A stretch of 64,000 bases of DNA from Sporosarcina sp. JAI121 (GCF_013408665.1 NZ_JACCCL010000001.1:554971-618970), one strand, 5' to 3'; shown: positions 27,443 through 35,346, counted from the stretch's first letter. Numbers and translations are program-made. The notes: a model not told the origin generated them from the sequence alone.

Positions 27443-28213
27443 TTGCATTGCATAAACTGCGGGCATAGGCAGAGCTCTGGGAATTTTTGTGCGAAGTGTG
27501 GTACTCCTTTAGTGAATGACGTAGTTGTGATGGAACAAGGGAGCGGAGGAGCAACAAAGCCTAATATACAACCAAACGAAACCATCGAAAAGATTAAAGT
27601 TGCAGCTAGGTTGTACTGGGACTATTTCGTGACCTATTTGAAGTCTCCTTCTAACGTAATTGAACGGGAAGAAAAAAATGCGATGAACGGCATTGTTACA
27701 ATCGTGATCATGGCGATTTTTATTGGTCTTTCGTTTTTCACTTTATTGAAACGTATGGCATTTTCGTTCCTCGCGTATTCGTATGAACCGTCCTTTTTCT
27801 CAGTGATAGGAAGTTCAATATTATCTATCTTTATCATCACGGCGATTGTCATCGGTTCGTTGTTCTTGACGGTAAAGTTCCTCGGCCCCGACCATTCATT
27901 AACAAGTCTCGTTGGAATTTACGGAACCCACCTTATCCCATCCACATTCCTCGCATTGATCGCTTTACTGTTACTAGTAATAAAAGCGTATGTCTTCGGC
28001 AATTTCCTGCTTTCATTCGCACTCCTATTAGCTTTCCTCGTTGTTCCATTGTTCATCCTGACAAAATTAGTAAAACAAGAAGCATTGACGCTCGATCCGT
28101 TGTATTGTGTCATCGTTTACGTAGTTATATTTGGAATCGCTTTTTCCATTTTTCTCATGTTTTTAGGTGACTCCATGACAGGCGGCATAATAAGTCAGCT
28201 GGATGCGTTCTAG
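27443..28213 (+). CDS. Zinc-ribbon membrane protein of unknown function
   Basis: A 256-residue protein. The N-terminus is a rubredoxin-like zinc ribbon with two Cys pairs (CINCGHRQSSGNFCAKCG, residues 3-20). A linker of about 65 residues leads to five or six hydrophobic helices from about residue 85 to the end. Such zinc-ribbon plus multi-helix proteins are common in Bacilli with no assigned role. TTG 27443 follows GGAGGAGGAG. Monocistronic, closed by a strong terminator. Confidence 0.75.
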   Translation: MHCINCGHRQSSGNFCAKCGTPLVNDVVVMEQGSGGATKPNIQPNETIEKIKVAARLYWDYFVTYLKSPSNVIEREEKNAMNGIVTIVIMAIFIGLSFFTLLKRMAFSFLAYSYEPSFFSVIGSSILSIFIITAIVIGSLFLTVKFLGPDHSLTSLVGIYGTHLIPSTFLALIALLLLVIKAYVFGNFLLSFALLLAFLVVPLFILTKLVKQEALTLDPLYCVIVYVVIFGIAFSIFLMFLGDSMTGGIISQLDAF

Positions 28214-28218
28214 CGCTG

Positions 28219-28275
28219 ATAAAAACAACGAAGGGAACAACTCGGTTAAGAGTTGTTCCCCTCGTTGTTTTTATT
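28219..28275. terminator. Bidirectional terminator
   Basis: Very strong stem AAAAACAACGA-GGGAACAACTC with GAGTTGTTCCC-TCGTTGTTTTT around GGTTAA. It serves the zinc-ribbon gene and, from the other side, the peptide/regulator operon, whose last codons overlap it. Confidence 0.9.
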
Positions 28276-28405
28276 TTAGGAGAACGCTTGTGGAATTAGA
28301 TGTATTAAACAGTTTAGGCAACTGATCTTTAGTGGCGAGAGCTTGATTACCTGTGAAAACACTCAAAACAACAACCAGTATAAGAATAGATAAAATTTTC
28401 TTCAT
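28271..28405 (-). CDS. Phr/NprX-like secreted signal peptide precursor
   Basis: A 44-residue pre-pro-peptide. A basic start (MKK), a hydrophobic core (ILSILILVVVLSVF) and a signal-peptidase site near GNQALA give an export signal, leaving about 20 residues, TKDQLPKLFNTSNSTSVLLK, from which a short C-terminal pheromone could be cut. Its ATG overlaps the stop codon of the RRNPP regulator by one base (TAATG), the same arrangement as rap-phr and nprR-nprX pairs. GGGAGGATTTATA is the ribosome site. The mature form cannot be read from sequence; the C-terminal 5-8 residues are the usual place. No database relative is recalled. Confidence 0.75.
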   Translation of the reverse strand: MKKILSILILVVVLSVFTGNQALATKDQLPKLFNTSNSTSVLLK

Positions 28406-29700
28406 TATAAATCCTCCCATCTATTAATTTTTCTATATAAATACCCATATTTATTTGCTTCTTGGTAATAAATAGCCGATAGTTTATATTTCCTATTTTT
28501 GTAATACCATTCTGCTAATGCAATCGAATACTTATGAATGTATTGAAAATCCTCTATTGATTTAAAGTAGTCAATTGCATCTTCAGTAATTTCGACGGAT
28601 AAACCTTGATCACTATGGAGCGATTTGAAAATGTTGAAATGATGGAAATATGATGTTAGATTCTTATCTTTCAACTGCGAGAACATTGATAGACCTTCAT
28701 TACACCAATCAATTACAAGCTTTTTATTATTTACCTTTGAATATTCAACCACTAAACATAGTACGGAGATTAAAGGAATATCTTCTTCGCTTTTGTATTC
28801 GATACTTTTTTTATAGTATTTAATAGCATCTTCGCTATTGCCCATAGTTCCATATAGCGATCCAATATTGTGATATATAATTCCTTTTTCAAGATCCATA
28901 TTAAATTCATCACATATCTGCATTGCTTTTAAATAGGATTCCAATGCTTCTTGAAATTGTTCGCTTTTTTTTCGCGTAATTCCGATTAGTACGTAGCAAT
29001 CCAAGACTCTCTTCATCAAAAAGTTTTCCCTAAAATAGTCGAGGGCACTTCTTATATAGTCTATGGTGGTGAAAATCCGACTATCCGCTGTATAAACCAC
29101 CCCTATCATATAGTTCAATTCCGCTTTTTCCCAAGCTTCTAACGAAATATCATCAACTAATAATAGCACATCTTCAAAATACTCAATCGATTTATTGCGA
29201 TTTTCTGTAGAATAATAGTAGATTGCGGTATTTAATTTATATAAATAAGTTTGCCGTGGAGTAAAGTCTTTGCTTAATTCTTCAAGATCGTCAATTTCCT
29301 TTTTCCGTTCATCTAAATTCCTGCCTACCATAATTCGGAATCTTAACATAATCAGAAGGTATGTGTAATAGAGTGTTTGATTTTCAAATAATGGATTGTG
29401 TGTCTCCAAATACTCCAATTTTTGTTTTGTGAAATTGGCATCACGATTTGTAATTACTTCTTTGTAACTAGTTTCCAGCATTTTCTCGAAATCAATTTCC
29501 GTTTGCTGATCATTTTTCTGTAACTTCGATGGATCTATGCCTAAACGATTAAATAATAATGTGACGATGTCTTCACTCGGGAAAATTAAATTCCGTTCGA
29601 TTTTGGATAAGTAAGAAGGCGTGCAGATCCCTTTTGCTAATACTAATTGTTTCATTTGTTGTCTAATCCGTTCTGCCCTTATTAAATGTCCAACTTTCAT
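28405..29700 (-). CDS. RRNPP-family quorum-sensing regulator (HTH plus TPR, NprR/PlcR-like)
   Basis: A 431-residue protein with a Cro/C1-type HTH at residues 1-60 (VGHLIRAERIRQQMKQLVLA, CTPSYLSKIERN) and then helical TPR repeats to the end (QFQEALESYLKAMQICDEF, IIYHNIGSLYGTMGNSEDAI). This is the layout of the peptide-binding RRNPP regulators; the length is close to NprR. ATG 29700 is preferred (GAGAGGGATT 8 bases upstream); an upstream ATG at 29742 lacks a site. The peptide gene directly downstream overlaps its stop. AT-rich compared with neighbouring metabolic genes. Likely target: the small divergent genes from 29889, or genes elsewhere. Confidence 0.85.
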   Translation of the reverse strand: MKVGHLIRAERIRQQMKQLVLAKGICTPSYLSKIERNLIFPSEDIVTLLFNRLGIDPSKLQKNDQQTEIDFEKMLETSYKEVITNRDANFTKQKLEYLETHNPLFENQTLYYTYLLIMLRFRIMVGRNLDERKKEIDDLEELSKDFTPRQTYLYKLNTAIYYYSTENRNKSIEYFEDVLLLVDDISLEAWEKAELNYMIGVVYTADSRIFTTIDYIRSALDYFRENFLMKRVLDCYVLIGITRKKSEQFQEALESYLKAMQICDEFNMDLEKGIIYHNIGSLYGTMGNSEDAIKYYKKSIEYKSEEDIPLISVLCLVVEYSKVNNKKLVIDWCNEGLSMFSQLKDKNLTSYFHHFNIFKSLHSDQGLSVEITEDAIDYFKSIEDFQYIHKYSIALAEWYYKNRKYKLSAIYYQEANKYGYLYRKINRWEDL

Positions 29701-29888
29701 TAGCGAATCCCTCTCTTTTACAGCATAGTACATACGTAGCATTAATCATACCATTTTAATATGGGAAATTAATTAGCGAAACGCTTAAAAAATGCATGAT
29801 TTTGAAAAAAATGTCCCAACCTAATTGAATATTATTCCTATCTCTTGAGTGATATGGTTAAGTAAGAGAGAAAAGGGGGATAGTAAGC

Positions 29889-30053
29889 ATGCGAATTGAA
29901 GACATTTATTTTGATGAAGCTGTTAAGCGACGGGAAATAAGAACAGCTACTATCCGGCGTAGGGACAAAAAAGTACGGAGTCACGATTCAAAAGAGATTT
30001 CCGGTATGGTGAAACGATTGCTTGCCTGCTTATCATTCTTTCGAAGGGAGTGA
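29889..30053 (+). CDS. Small basic protein of unknown function
   Basis: A 54-residue protein starting RIEDIYFDEAVKRREIRTA, rich in Arg/Lys in the middle and ending LLACLSFFRRE. ATG 29889 follows AAAAGGGGGATAG, a strong site, and the frame is followed directly by another small gene. Not recognised. Transcribed divergently from the RRNPP regulator, the classical position for a target of such regulators. Confidence 0.6.
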   Translation: MRIEDIYFDEAVKRREIRTATIRRRDKKVRSHDSKEISGMVKRLLACLSFFRRE

Positions 30054-30063
30054 GATTCTACCT

Positions 30064-30222
30064 ATGGAAACGACAAACGACCAATTTGATGTTGATATTC
30101 AAGATTTGCAATTATATCAAATGAAAATGGAACTGATGGAGTTTTTGAGTAAAATGAAATCAAATGGATTTCTGGAATCAGTCGAATTCAGGGATATTTC
30201 AATTGAAATCGAACAGATTTAA
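30064..30222 (+). CDS. Small acidic protein of unknown function
   Basis: A 52-residue acidic, probably helical protein (QDLQLYQMKMELMEFLSKMK; ends SIEIEQI). ATG 30064 lies 10 bases after the stop of the previous small gene and uses the GGGAGTGA that spans that stop, so the two appear coupled. A terminator follows. Not recognised. Confidence 0.65.
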   Translation: METTNDQFDVDIQDLQLYQMKMELMEFLSKMKSNGFLESVEFRDISIEIEQI

Positions 30223-30252
30223 TTCAAAAAGTTATCAGTTGATTTTTTATTG

Positions 30253-30302
30253 AAAAAGCAACATCACCAAACCAATTGAAGGTTCGCGGATGTTGCTTTT
30301 TT
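30253..30302 (+). terminator. Terminator of the two small genes
   Basis: AAAAAGCAACATC pairs with GATGTTGCTTTTT across a 23-base loop and ends in T's. Also usable by the convergent EIIC-like gene. Confidence 0.85.
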
Positions 30303-30317
30303 GTGACCATGTATTAA

Positions 30318-31355
30318 TTAATCAAAATCCAATTTAAAATCTGCAGCTTTAATCAATTTTAGTTTTCTGGAAAATATGTAGATGAGACCTAGATTAAAGA
30401 CAATCGGTATAATGAAAAATGTGCTAAGCATGATTGAAATATTTTTCGCCGACCATCCTCCTTCAGCCAGGTTCATATAATTCAAAGGCCCGACCAATCC
30501 TGATAAACCGAATCCAGCGCTATATGGGGTTCCTTGGATGTTTAACAATCCAGCCAAAGCGCCAAGAACGGCTGCCGTAATCATCATCGGAAATGCGATT
30601 TTGGGTTTCATCAAAAAGTTTTTCATTTGAATTTTAGGTGAGCCTAAAACATGCGCTAATGCGGTCCCAAGTGAGTTAGCTTTGTAGCTGGCAATCGCTA
30701 AACCTATACCTGCCGCAACAATGCCTAGATTGGCGGCACCTGCACCCACGCCTGAAAGCATAATAACGGTTGCAACCCCGACTGTCGAAATTGGCAGCAG
30801 TATGATGGTGCAGAATATCAGGGCAATAATCGCACCCATTAGAATTGGCTGTAATGTCGTCACGTTTGAAATAGCGACACCTATTATACCGGTGCTATGT
30901 TTCATAAATGGCAGTAAAAGATAACCGATCATACCAGGTACTAAGATACTTAACGTGGGCATAAGCAGAATGGAATATGCTTTTAATTTATCGCCTAGCA
31001 TTCTTACAAACAATACGGCTAATGCAGCTGTAATTCCTATATTAATTACAATTCCAATTCCGTTTAGTGTAATCAATCCGTCAGCGGTCTTTTGTATGAC
31101 GCCGCTGCCGACCATTGCAGCAATCCCGACACTTGCTGTTTGAATAGGTGTCAACTTAAACGTAATCCCTACCATTACGCCAATCATGACGGGCAATAAG
31201 CTCATCACAAATATGGTGATATCGAATAAGTGCTGTAATGCGGGGAAATGAGGAATTAATAGCTTAAGAATTTCCCCCAACAAAGCGTTTGGTATTAATG
31301 CGACCACAATGCCAATACTCATTCCATTTAATAACTTACTAACAAAATCCTTCAT
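30318..31355 (-). CDS. PTS EIIC-like membrane permease (PTS_EIIC_2 type)
   Basis: A 345-residue, about ten-helix membrane protein with Gly-rich helices: NGMSIGIVVALIPNALLGEIL, LLPVMIGVMVGITFKLTPIQ, AAMVGSGVIQ, GIGIVINIGITAALAVL. It matches what I recall of the stand-alone EIIC_2 family, which lacks EIIA/EIIB domains. No other PTS gene adjoins it, so true sugar phosphotransfer is doubtful. ATG 31355 follows GGGGGATTGGG; upstream in-frame codons are unlikely. Function unproven. Confidence 0.7.
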   Translation of the reverse strand: MKDFVSKLLNGMSIGIVVALIPNALLGEILKLLIPHFPALQHLFDITIFVMSLLPVMIGVMVGITFKLTPIQTASVGIAAMVGSGVIQKTADGLITLNGIGIVINIGITAALAVLFVRMLGDKLKAYSILLMPTLSILVPGMIGYLLLPFMKHSTGIIGVAISNVTTLQPILMGAIIALIFCTIILLPISTVGVATVIMLSGVGAGAANLGIVAAGIGLAIASYKANSLGTALAHVLGSPKIQMKNFLMKPKIAFPMMITAAVLGALAGLLNIQGTPYSAGFGLSGLVGPLNYMNLAEGGWSAKNISIMLSTFFIIPIVFNLGLIYIFSRKLKLIKAADFKLDFD

Positions 31356-31480
31356 TTTTCCCAATCCCCCATCTTGCATCATTATTACATAATGTGAATA
31401 ACTATAAAGAGTGTTGTAGGAATAGTCAATCACTTATTGGGTTTTCGGATTAGTTTGTTGTGTGATGGCTGCTGGGCTCA

Positions 31481-31539
31481 GGTGGGTGACAGTCACCAAG
31501 TCAATTCTAATACATTCACAACAAACGTGAATGTTTGAA
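31481..31539 (-). repeat. Palindromic repeat copy R3 (3' flank of RAYT)
   Basis: GGTGGGTGACAGTCACCAAG start, core 31485-31497, then TCAATT and the inner ACAAACGTGAATGTTTGA hairpin (CAAAC/GTTTG). Nearly the same as R2. Confidence 0.9.
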
Positions 31540-31574
31540 AAATACATACAATAAAAAGGGGGTCCCTGAATCAT

Positions 31575-32180
31575 TTATTGTTTCAGGGAGGACGCTTTTA
31601 TATATTTTTTCAGTTCCTCGTTCTGTTGATAGTCTCTGCAAAATTGGGTGTAGCCTTCAGGGGTTTTATGATATGGATCCGGAAGTAGGGACGGCAAAAT
31701 AGTGAGGTCGAGGAATGGATAAGGGGTGTCCGTTTTTCTATGGTACAAGCGGAACGAACTGTGGGGATAGTTTTCCATTCGTTCTACGATTGGTTTTTTA
31801 GTTGCAACCGGATTTTGGTGTATATATGCACTGACGGAAAGAAGGGCGCCGGGTTCTGGTACCATCCTTGCAAAGTAGCGGCTCTCGTACAGAAATCCGG
31901 TGTAGTTATACTTCTTTTTATAGTAATTGCTGTATTGTTTATTAATCAGCCCCATCACTTTGCCAAGCGGAACTTCGGGGGAACGAATTAGCAAGTGAAA
32001 ATGGTTATTCATGATGCAATAGGCGATTAGTGAAAAAGGGTGTTTGGTATTCGTATACTGAAGGGTTCGAAAAAGTACAGCAATGTCCATCTTGTTCGAA
32101 AAGATATTCTGACGATTATTGCCACGCATGACGACATGATCAAAGCAATTTGGATCCCATTTTCGATTTATTCTAGCCAT
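31575..32180 (-). CDS. REP-associated tyrosine transposase (RAYT, Y1/HUH family)
   Basis: A 201-residue IS200-like transposase. Key parts: RINRKWDPNCFDHVVMRGNN at the N-terminus, the HUH metal site YCIMNNHFHLLI (His60, His62), the tyrosine-bearing helix NKQYSNYYKKKYNYTG (Tyr83 or a neighbour as nucleophile), FLYESRYFARMV, and YIHQNPVATKK. All are diagnostic of TnpA_REP proteins, which cut single-stranded hairpin DNA. ATG 32180 follows GGAG by 8 bases. A plausible promoter (TTGTCT-N17-TATGGT) lies upstream. A hairpin ending in a T-run covers the 3' end. The catalytic residues look intact, so it may be active. Confidence 0.92.
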   Translation of the reverse strand: MARINRKWDPNCFDHVVMRGNNRQNIFSNKMDIAVLFRTLQYTNTKHPFSLIAYCIMNNHFHLLIRSPEVPLGKVMGLINKQYSNYYKKKYNYTGFLYESRYFARMVPEPGALLSVSAYIHQNPVATKKPIVERMENYPHSSFRLYHRKTDTPYPFLDLTILPSLLPDPYHKTPEGYTQFCRDYQQNEELKKYIKASSLKQ

Positions 32181-32523
32181 CCAGTCATCTCCATCCCCAT
32201 TGTTTTTGACTACCATATCTCATCTGGTAGAGAAAGACAATTGTCATAAATAACATGCATGGCGTGAAATTTAAGTTTAAAGGTGAATAGGGGTCCAAAA
32301 TAGAAATATAGCCCCAAAACACTCCAAAATAAAATTTTGATAACTTCGCTAGATATGTTAGAAACTCCAAGTTATTAGTTGTCAGAATAGTTTCTGATTT
32401 GTAGTGGTGACTGTCACCCCCTGGTCTAGATCATCAACACGGCATCCACACCATACAACTGTTATAATAGTGAGACAATTGTTTCGCCAAATAAATTTGA
32501 GTAGAAGTGAAGGAGTGATGATA
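32181..32523. other. Region between RAYT and VOC gene
   Basis: No gene seen. Contains the RAYT promoter, repeat R4 (32379-32418) and an extended -10 (TGTTATAAT, 32460-32468) for the VOC gene. Confidence 0.55.
32379..32418 (+). repeat. Palindromic repeat copy R4 (5' flank of RAYT)
   Basis: TTGTCAGAATAGTTTCTGAT, TTGTAGT, then core GGTGACTGTCACC 32406-32418. Nearly identical to R5 over 40 bases. Confidence 0.9.
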
Positions 32524-32952
32524 ATGTCTGTTGATGTTTATCTGAATTTTAATGGGAATTGTCGTGAAGCGGTGGAGTTTTACGCAGAGGTATTTGGAAC
32601 TGAGGAACCAAAAATTATGACGTTCGGGGAAACGCCGCCTAATCCGGAATATCCTCTTCCAGAAGAAGCGAAAAACTTGGTCATGCATACCCGGCTGAAT
32701 ATTCAAGGAAGCAATGTTATGTTTTCTGACGTTTTTCCCGGTATGGCCTTTATCGCAGGAAATAATATTAGCCTTGCGGTAGTCAGTGAAGACCAGGATG
32801 AGATTAAATCTATATTTGGCAAACTGAAGGAGGGCGGAAAAGTAGGCATGGATCTCCAAGAGACATTCTGGAGCAAATGCTACGGCCAGGTAACAGATAA
32901 GTTTGGAATTGAATGGCAATTAAATTATGACAATGGAGAAGTCTTCATGTAA
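32524..32952 (+). CDS. VOC family protein (PhnB/glyoxalase-like)
   Basis: A 142-residue vicinal-oxygen-chelate protein of the PhnB type: VDVYLNFNGNCREAVEFYAE, FGETPPNPEYPLPEEAKN, VMHTRLNIQGSNVMFSD, and the end YGQVTDKFGIEWQLNYD. ATG 32524 lies 9 bases after AAGGAG; the frame stays open upstream through repeat R4 but that part is not coding. Activity unknown; PhnB-like proteins often lack metal chemistry. Confidence 0.88.
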   Translation: MSVDVYLNFNGNCREAVEFYAEVFGTEEPKIMTFGETPPNPEYPLPEEAKNLVMHTRLNIQGSNVMFSDVFPGMAFIAGNNISLAVVSEDQDEIKSIFGKLKEGGKVGMDLQETFWSKCYGQVTDKFGIEWQLNYDNGEVFM

Positions 32953-32995
32953 TTAGTCATTCCATACGATTGACATTTCATCATAATGAAGAGAA

Positions 32996-33037
32996 AAACG
33001 CAACGCGCATATATAAAGCGCGCTGCGTTTTTTTTTT
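32996..33037 (+). terminator. Terminator of the VOC gene
   Basis: AAACGCAACGCGC pairs with GCGCGCTGCGTTT around ATATATAAA, then nine T's. Confidence 0.9.
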
Positions 33038-33160
33038 ACATATTTGCACCGATTACCAGCTACATGCGAATCATTTGGAAATTAACTTCCCGCTTTCCCG
33101 CATATATATAATCGTGGGGGTTTATCAACGGTCGCTATTTTCCGGGTGTTGAAACTTCAT

Positions 33161-33189
33161 CTGAAAAAATCTACACCCATTTCTATAAT
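33161..33189 (+). promoter_or_regulatory. Sigma-A-type promoter of the lipoprotein gene
   Basis: CTGAAA, 17 bases, TATAAT; about 25 bases before the ribosome site. Confidence 0.45.
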
Positions 33190-33213
33190 AATGAAAACAT
33201 GGAGGGGAGCTTC

Positions 33214-33765
33214 ATGAAATTTAAAAAGCTTTGGATACTTGGCATATCGCTATTACTATTGTCTTGTACCGCATGTAAACAATCGGATCCGGTAACAAAG
33301 ATTACCATTGAATTTCCGCCGGGAAAAGCGGTAGAGATTGCGGCAGGATGGGCAGCGACGGAAAGTCTTGTGCAGTCGGGCGGTGTCTATGAAGAGGGTG
33401 AATATACGCGGTTCAATTATAAGGGAGAGACATATCGGTATATGGCCAGTCACTTAGACACGAAGAAGGAATTGCGGGCTGAACTTGAAAAGTCTGTAAC
33501 AAAAAAAGTTGCTAAACGGTATATGAAAGATCATAATTTTATTAAAAAAAATAAGAAGTTGGCGCAAATCGAAGCAGATGGAGGATCCCTTCTTCAATGG
33601 GAAGCGGCGACAGCAGAGGAGATAAAATCGAAAAAAAATAAGTACGTATTTGAACTAAGCGTTCCCGTAGGCTATACAGGTACAGTTGATAAATTCAAAG
33701 TGACATACGAATATGTAAAAAAGTCTGGTTGGCGTATAAGTAAGCTGCCCGTCTATACGAAATAA
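33214..33765 (+). CDS. Secreted lipoprotein, IseA-like (possible cell-wall hydrolase inhibitor)
   Basis: A 183-residue exported protein with a lipoprotein signal (ISLLLLSCTAC; Cys in LLSC or CTAC is the lipid site). The mature part has AAGWAATESLVQSGGVY, YKGETYRYMASHLDTKKELR, IEADGGSLLQWEAAT and SGWRISKLPVYTK. From memory this resembles IseA (YoeB), a surface inhibitor of D,L-endopeptidase autolysins; I cannot verify the match. ATG 33214 follows GGAGGGGAG. Its neighbour, a polysaccharide deacetylase, would also act on the cell envelope. Confidence 0.75.
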   Translation: MKFKKLWILGISLLLLSCTACKQSDPVTKITIEFPPGKAVEIAAGWAATESLVQSGGVYEEGEYTRFNYKGETYRYMASHLDTKKELRAELEKSVTKKVAKRYMKDHNFIKKNKKLAQIEADGGSLLQWEAATAEEIKSKKNKYVFELSVPVGYTGTVDKFKVTYEYVKKSGWRISKLPVYTK

Positions 33766-33770
33766 CCCAA

Positions 33771-33807
33771 GAAAACCTCACCTGAAAGTTGGATGAGGTA
33801 TTCTTGA
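33771..33807. terminator. Hairpin between convergent genes
   Basis: CAAGAAAACCTCA and TGAGGTATTCTTG (one mismatch) form a stem with an 11-base loop; only weak T-runs, but placed between convergent genes. Confidence 0.5.
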
Positions 33808-33811
33808 GTTA

Positions 33812-33851
33812 TTGTCAGAATAGTGTCAGATTTGTAGTGGTGACTGTCACC
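33812..33851 (+). repeat. Palindromic repeat copy R5
   Basis: TTGTCAGAATAGTGTCAGAT, TTGTAGT, core GGTGACTGTCACC 33839-33851. Shows the GTCAGA-type direct repeat upstream of the palindrome most clearly. Confidence 0.9.
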
Positions 33852-33900
33852 TAGCATACCCAGCCTAACCCGCATACCCGGCACCCCCGGTAATTCCTGC

Positions 33901-35055
33901 TTATCTGCCCTGCAGTTTTTGGGCGAAATCTTTTATGGTCATTGTGGAGTGGATGCGCTGGCGTTTCAATTCGAATAAGGAATCTCCTTGGAAGACGTTA
34001 CCTTCGTCGATTGTGTATGCACTCGTTATACCGGCGGACTTTAACGCGCGGATTGCTGCCAGACTGCGTTTTCCGTATGGGTAGGCATGAGCAGTGACCC
34101 GGTAATCGTCGCCTAGAATTTGCTTGATGGAGTCATTCGCTTCTTGGAAATCTTTGAAGATTGCCAGTTCCGATTCGTATTGCAAAAGGCTCAAATTCGT
34201 GAACGAATTGAACATATGGAATAGATGCGTGTGATTTTGATAGGAATAGACATCCTGTGATCGAATGATGTCTTGTTCTGAAACTGTACTTGGCCGGTCG
34301 ATACGGCTTGTAATAAGGAACGAAGTAGCCTTGAATCCATTTGTTTTCAAAATGGGATACGCCAAGTCAATTGTTGATTTGTAGCCATCGTCGAATGTAA
34401 TTAGGATGGATTTTTTTGGTAATGTACCCTTTTTAGTAATCCAGGATTCCAGTTGTTGCGTAGTGATTGTCGTCCAACCGTTTTTCTTCAAATAGTCCAT
34501 CTGCTCTTTGAACTTTTCGACTTCCAAAGTGGATGGGTTTTGATCCGTTTTGCTCGAAACAATATCGTGATACATCAAAACAGGAATGCCTGGGCCGATC
34601 GCCAGCTCGTTTTTATGTATGTACCCCGTTTTACCGCCTATTAGAACGGGATAATAATTTCCCTTTATCCGTTGTACATTAATTGTCATGTTCGGTTGGA
34701 TCTGTCCGATGCTTTTTGCCTTTACAGCAGGACGCTCCAGAATTTGCACTGGTTTTGATGTGGTTGTGGTTGCGCGAACTGGGTGTGAACCTTTCCAGTT
34801 GGTGGGGATAGCTTTTATCACCACGGCTTTTTTCTTCGAGAACTTTACTTCGTCGTTTCCGATGACGGTGTGATAGAAACGGTCTGATTCGTTGAATATC
34901 GTGTGCGAAGTCCCTTTCATGAAGACTGCCACTTTCTTATATTCATCAAAAACAGGCGTCGTTTCGGTGATTTTAATCGATTTTACGGTTGATGCATCAG
35001 TGAATGCTGGAAATGCTACAAAGAATAGTAGTAAAAACAGAGTGATTTTCTTCAA
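33901..35055 (-). CDS. Secreted polysaccharide deacetylase with SH3 domain
   Basis: A 384-residue exported enzyme. Signal peptide MKKITLFLLLFFVAFPAF; a middle SH3b-type segment (VQILERPAVKAKSIGQIQP to GYIHKNEL) for wall binding; then a NodB deacetylase domain with PVLMYHDIVS, metal-binding TFDDGYKST, the HxxxH-like NHTHLFHMF and YPYGKRS. It likely removes acetyl groups from wall glycan. TTG 35055 starts a canonical signal peptide, with AAAGGGG upstream. The frame is open further back but without a site. Faces the ornithine-cyclodeaminase gene across the DnaA-box cluster. Confidence 0.85.
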   Translation of the reverse strand: MKKITLFLLLFFVAFPAFTDASTVKSIKITETTPVFDEYKKVAVFMKGTSHTIFNESDRFYHTVIGNDEVKFSKKKAVVIKAIPTNWKGSHPVRATTTTSKPVQILERPAVKAKSIGQIQPNMTINVQRIKGNYYPVLIGGKTGYIHKNELAIGPGIPVLMYHDIVSSKTDQNPSTLEVEKFKEQMDYLKKNGWTTITTQQLESWITKKGTLPKKSILITFDDGYKSTIDLAYPILKTNGFKATSFLITSRIDRPSTVSEQDIIRSQDVYSYQNHTHLFHMFNSFTNLSLLQYESELAIFKDFQEANDSIKQILGDDYRVTAHAYPYGKRSLAAIRALKSAGITSAYTIDEGNVFQGDSLFELKRQRIHSTMTIKDFAQKLQGR

Positions 35056-35160
35056 TCTTTTGTATGCCCCTTTAGTCTCTAGTTTCTCTCTATATATGAT
35101 AGATAGAAAGGATGGAAGTAGCAAGGTGTATTTGAAAATGGATGTAAATACGCGCATTCT

Positions 35161-35194
35161 TAAATTGTCGTAAATTGTCTTGGTGACTGTCACC
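35161..35194 (+). repeat. Palindromic repeat copy R6
   Basis: TAAATTGTCGTAAATTGTCT then core GGTGACTGTCACC 35182-35194; right arm CTACAATTCC partly mirrors the left flank. Confidence 0.8.
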
Positions 35195-35248
35195 CCTACA
35201 ATTCCAACTATCAACCCAATTCAACCGGAAATATAGAATAGTCAAAAC

Positions 35249-35346
35249 TTATCAACAAAAGTGGTGGATATCCTGTGGTTAACTTGTGCGAAATGTTAAT
35301 AAAGATAGAAGAGTCAGTCTACTAAGTGTTGATAACTTTATCCACA
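35249..35346. promoter_or_regulatory. DnaA-box cluster 2
   Basis: TTATCAACA 35249-35257, GGTGGATAT 35263-35271 (two mismatches), TGTGGTTAA 35274-35282, TGTTGATAA 35327-35335 and perfect TTATCCACA 35338-35346. Order and spacing resemble cluster 1, and both are followed by TTTGTCGAAA within about 40 bases. Lies upstream of the gene at 35465. Confidence 0.75.

Larger units (their letters stand above)
31481..32418. mobile_element. RAYT unit: transposase gene flanked by inverted palindromic repeats
   Basis: The RAYT gene lies between two copies of the repeat in opposite orientation (R3, reverse; R4, forward), each with its palindrome on the outside. The whole unit is about 940 bases. This looks like the parent of the six other solo copies in the window. 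Confidence 0.7.

Noticed and set aside
30318-31355. Sugar PTS permease with a defined substrate
   Set aside because: No EIIA or EIIB partner or catabolic gene is nearby, so only the EIIC-like fold is claimed.
32404-32523. N-terminal extension of the VOC protein
   Set aside because: It translates repeat R4 and has no family similarity; ATG 32524 has AAGGAG at correct spacing.
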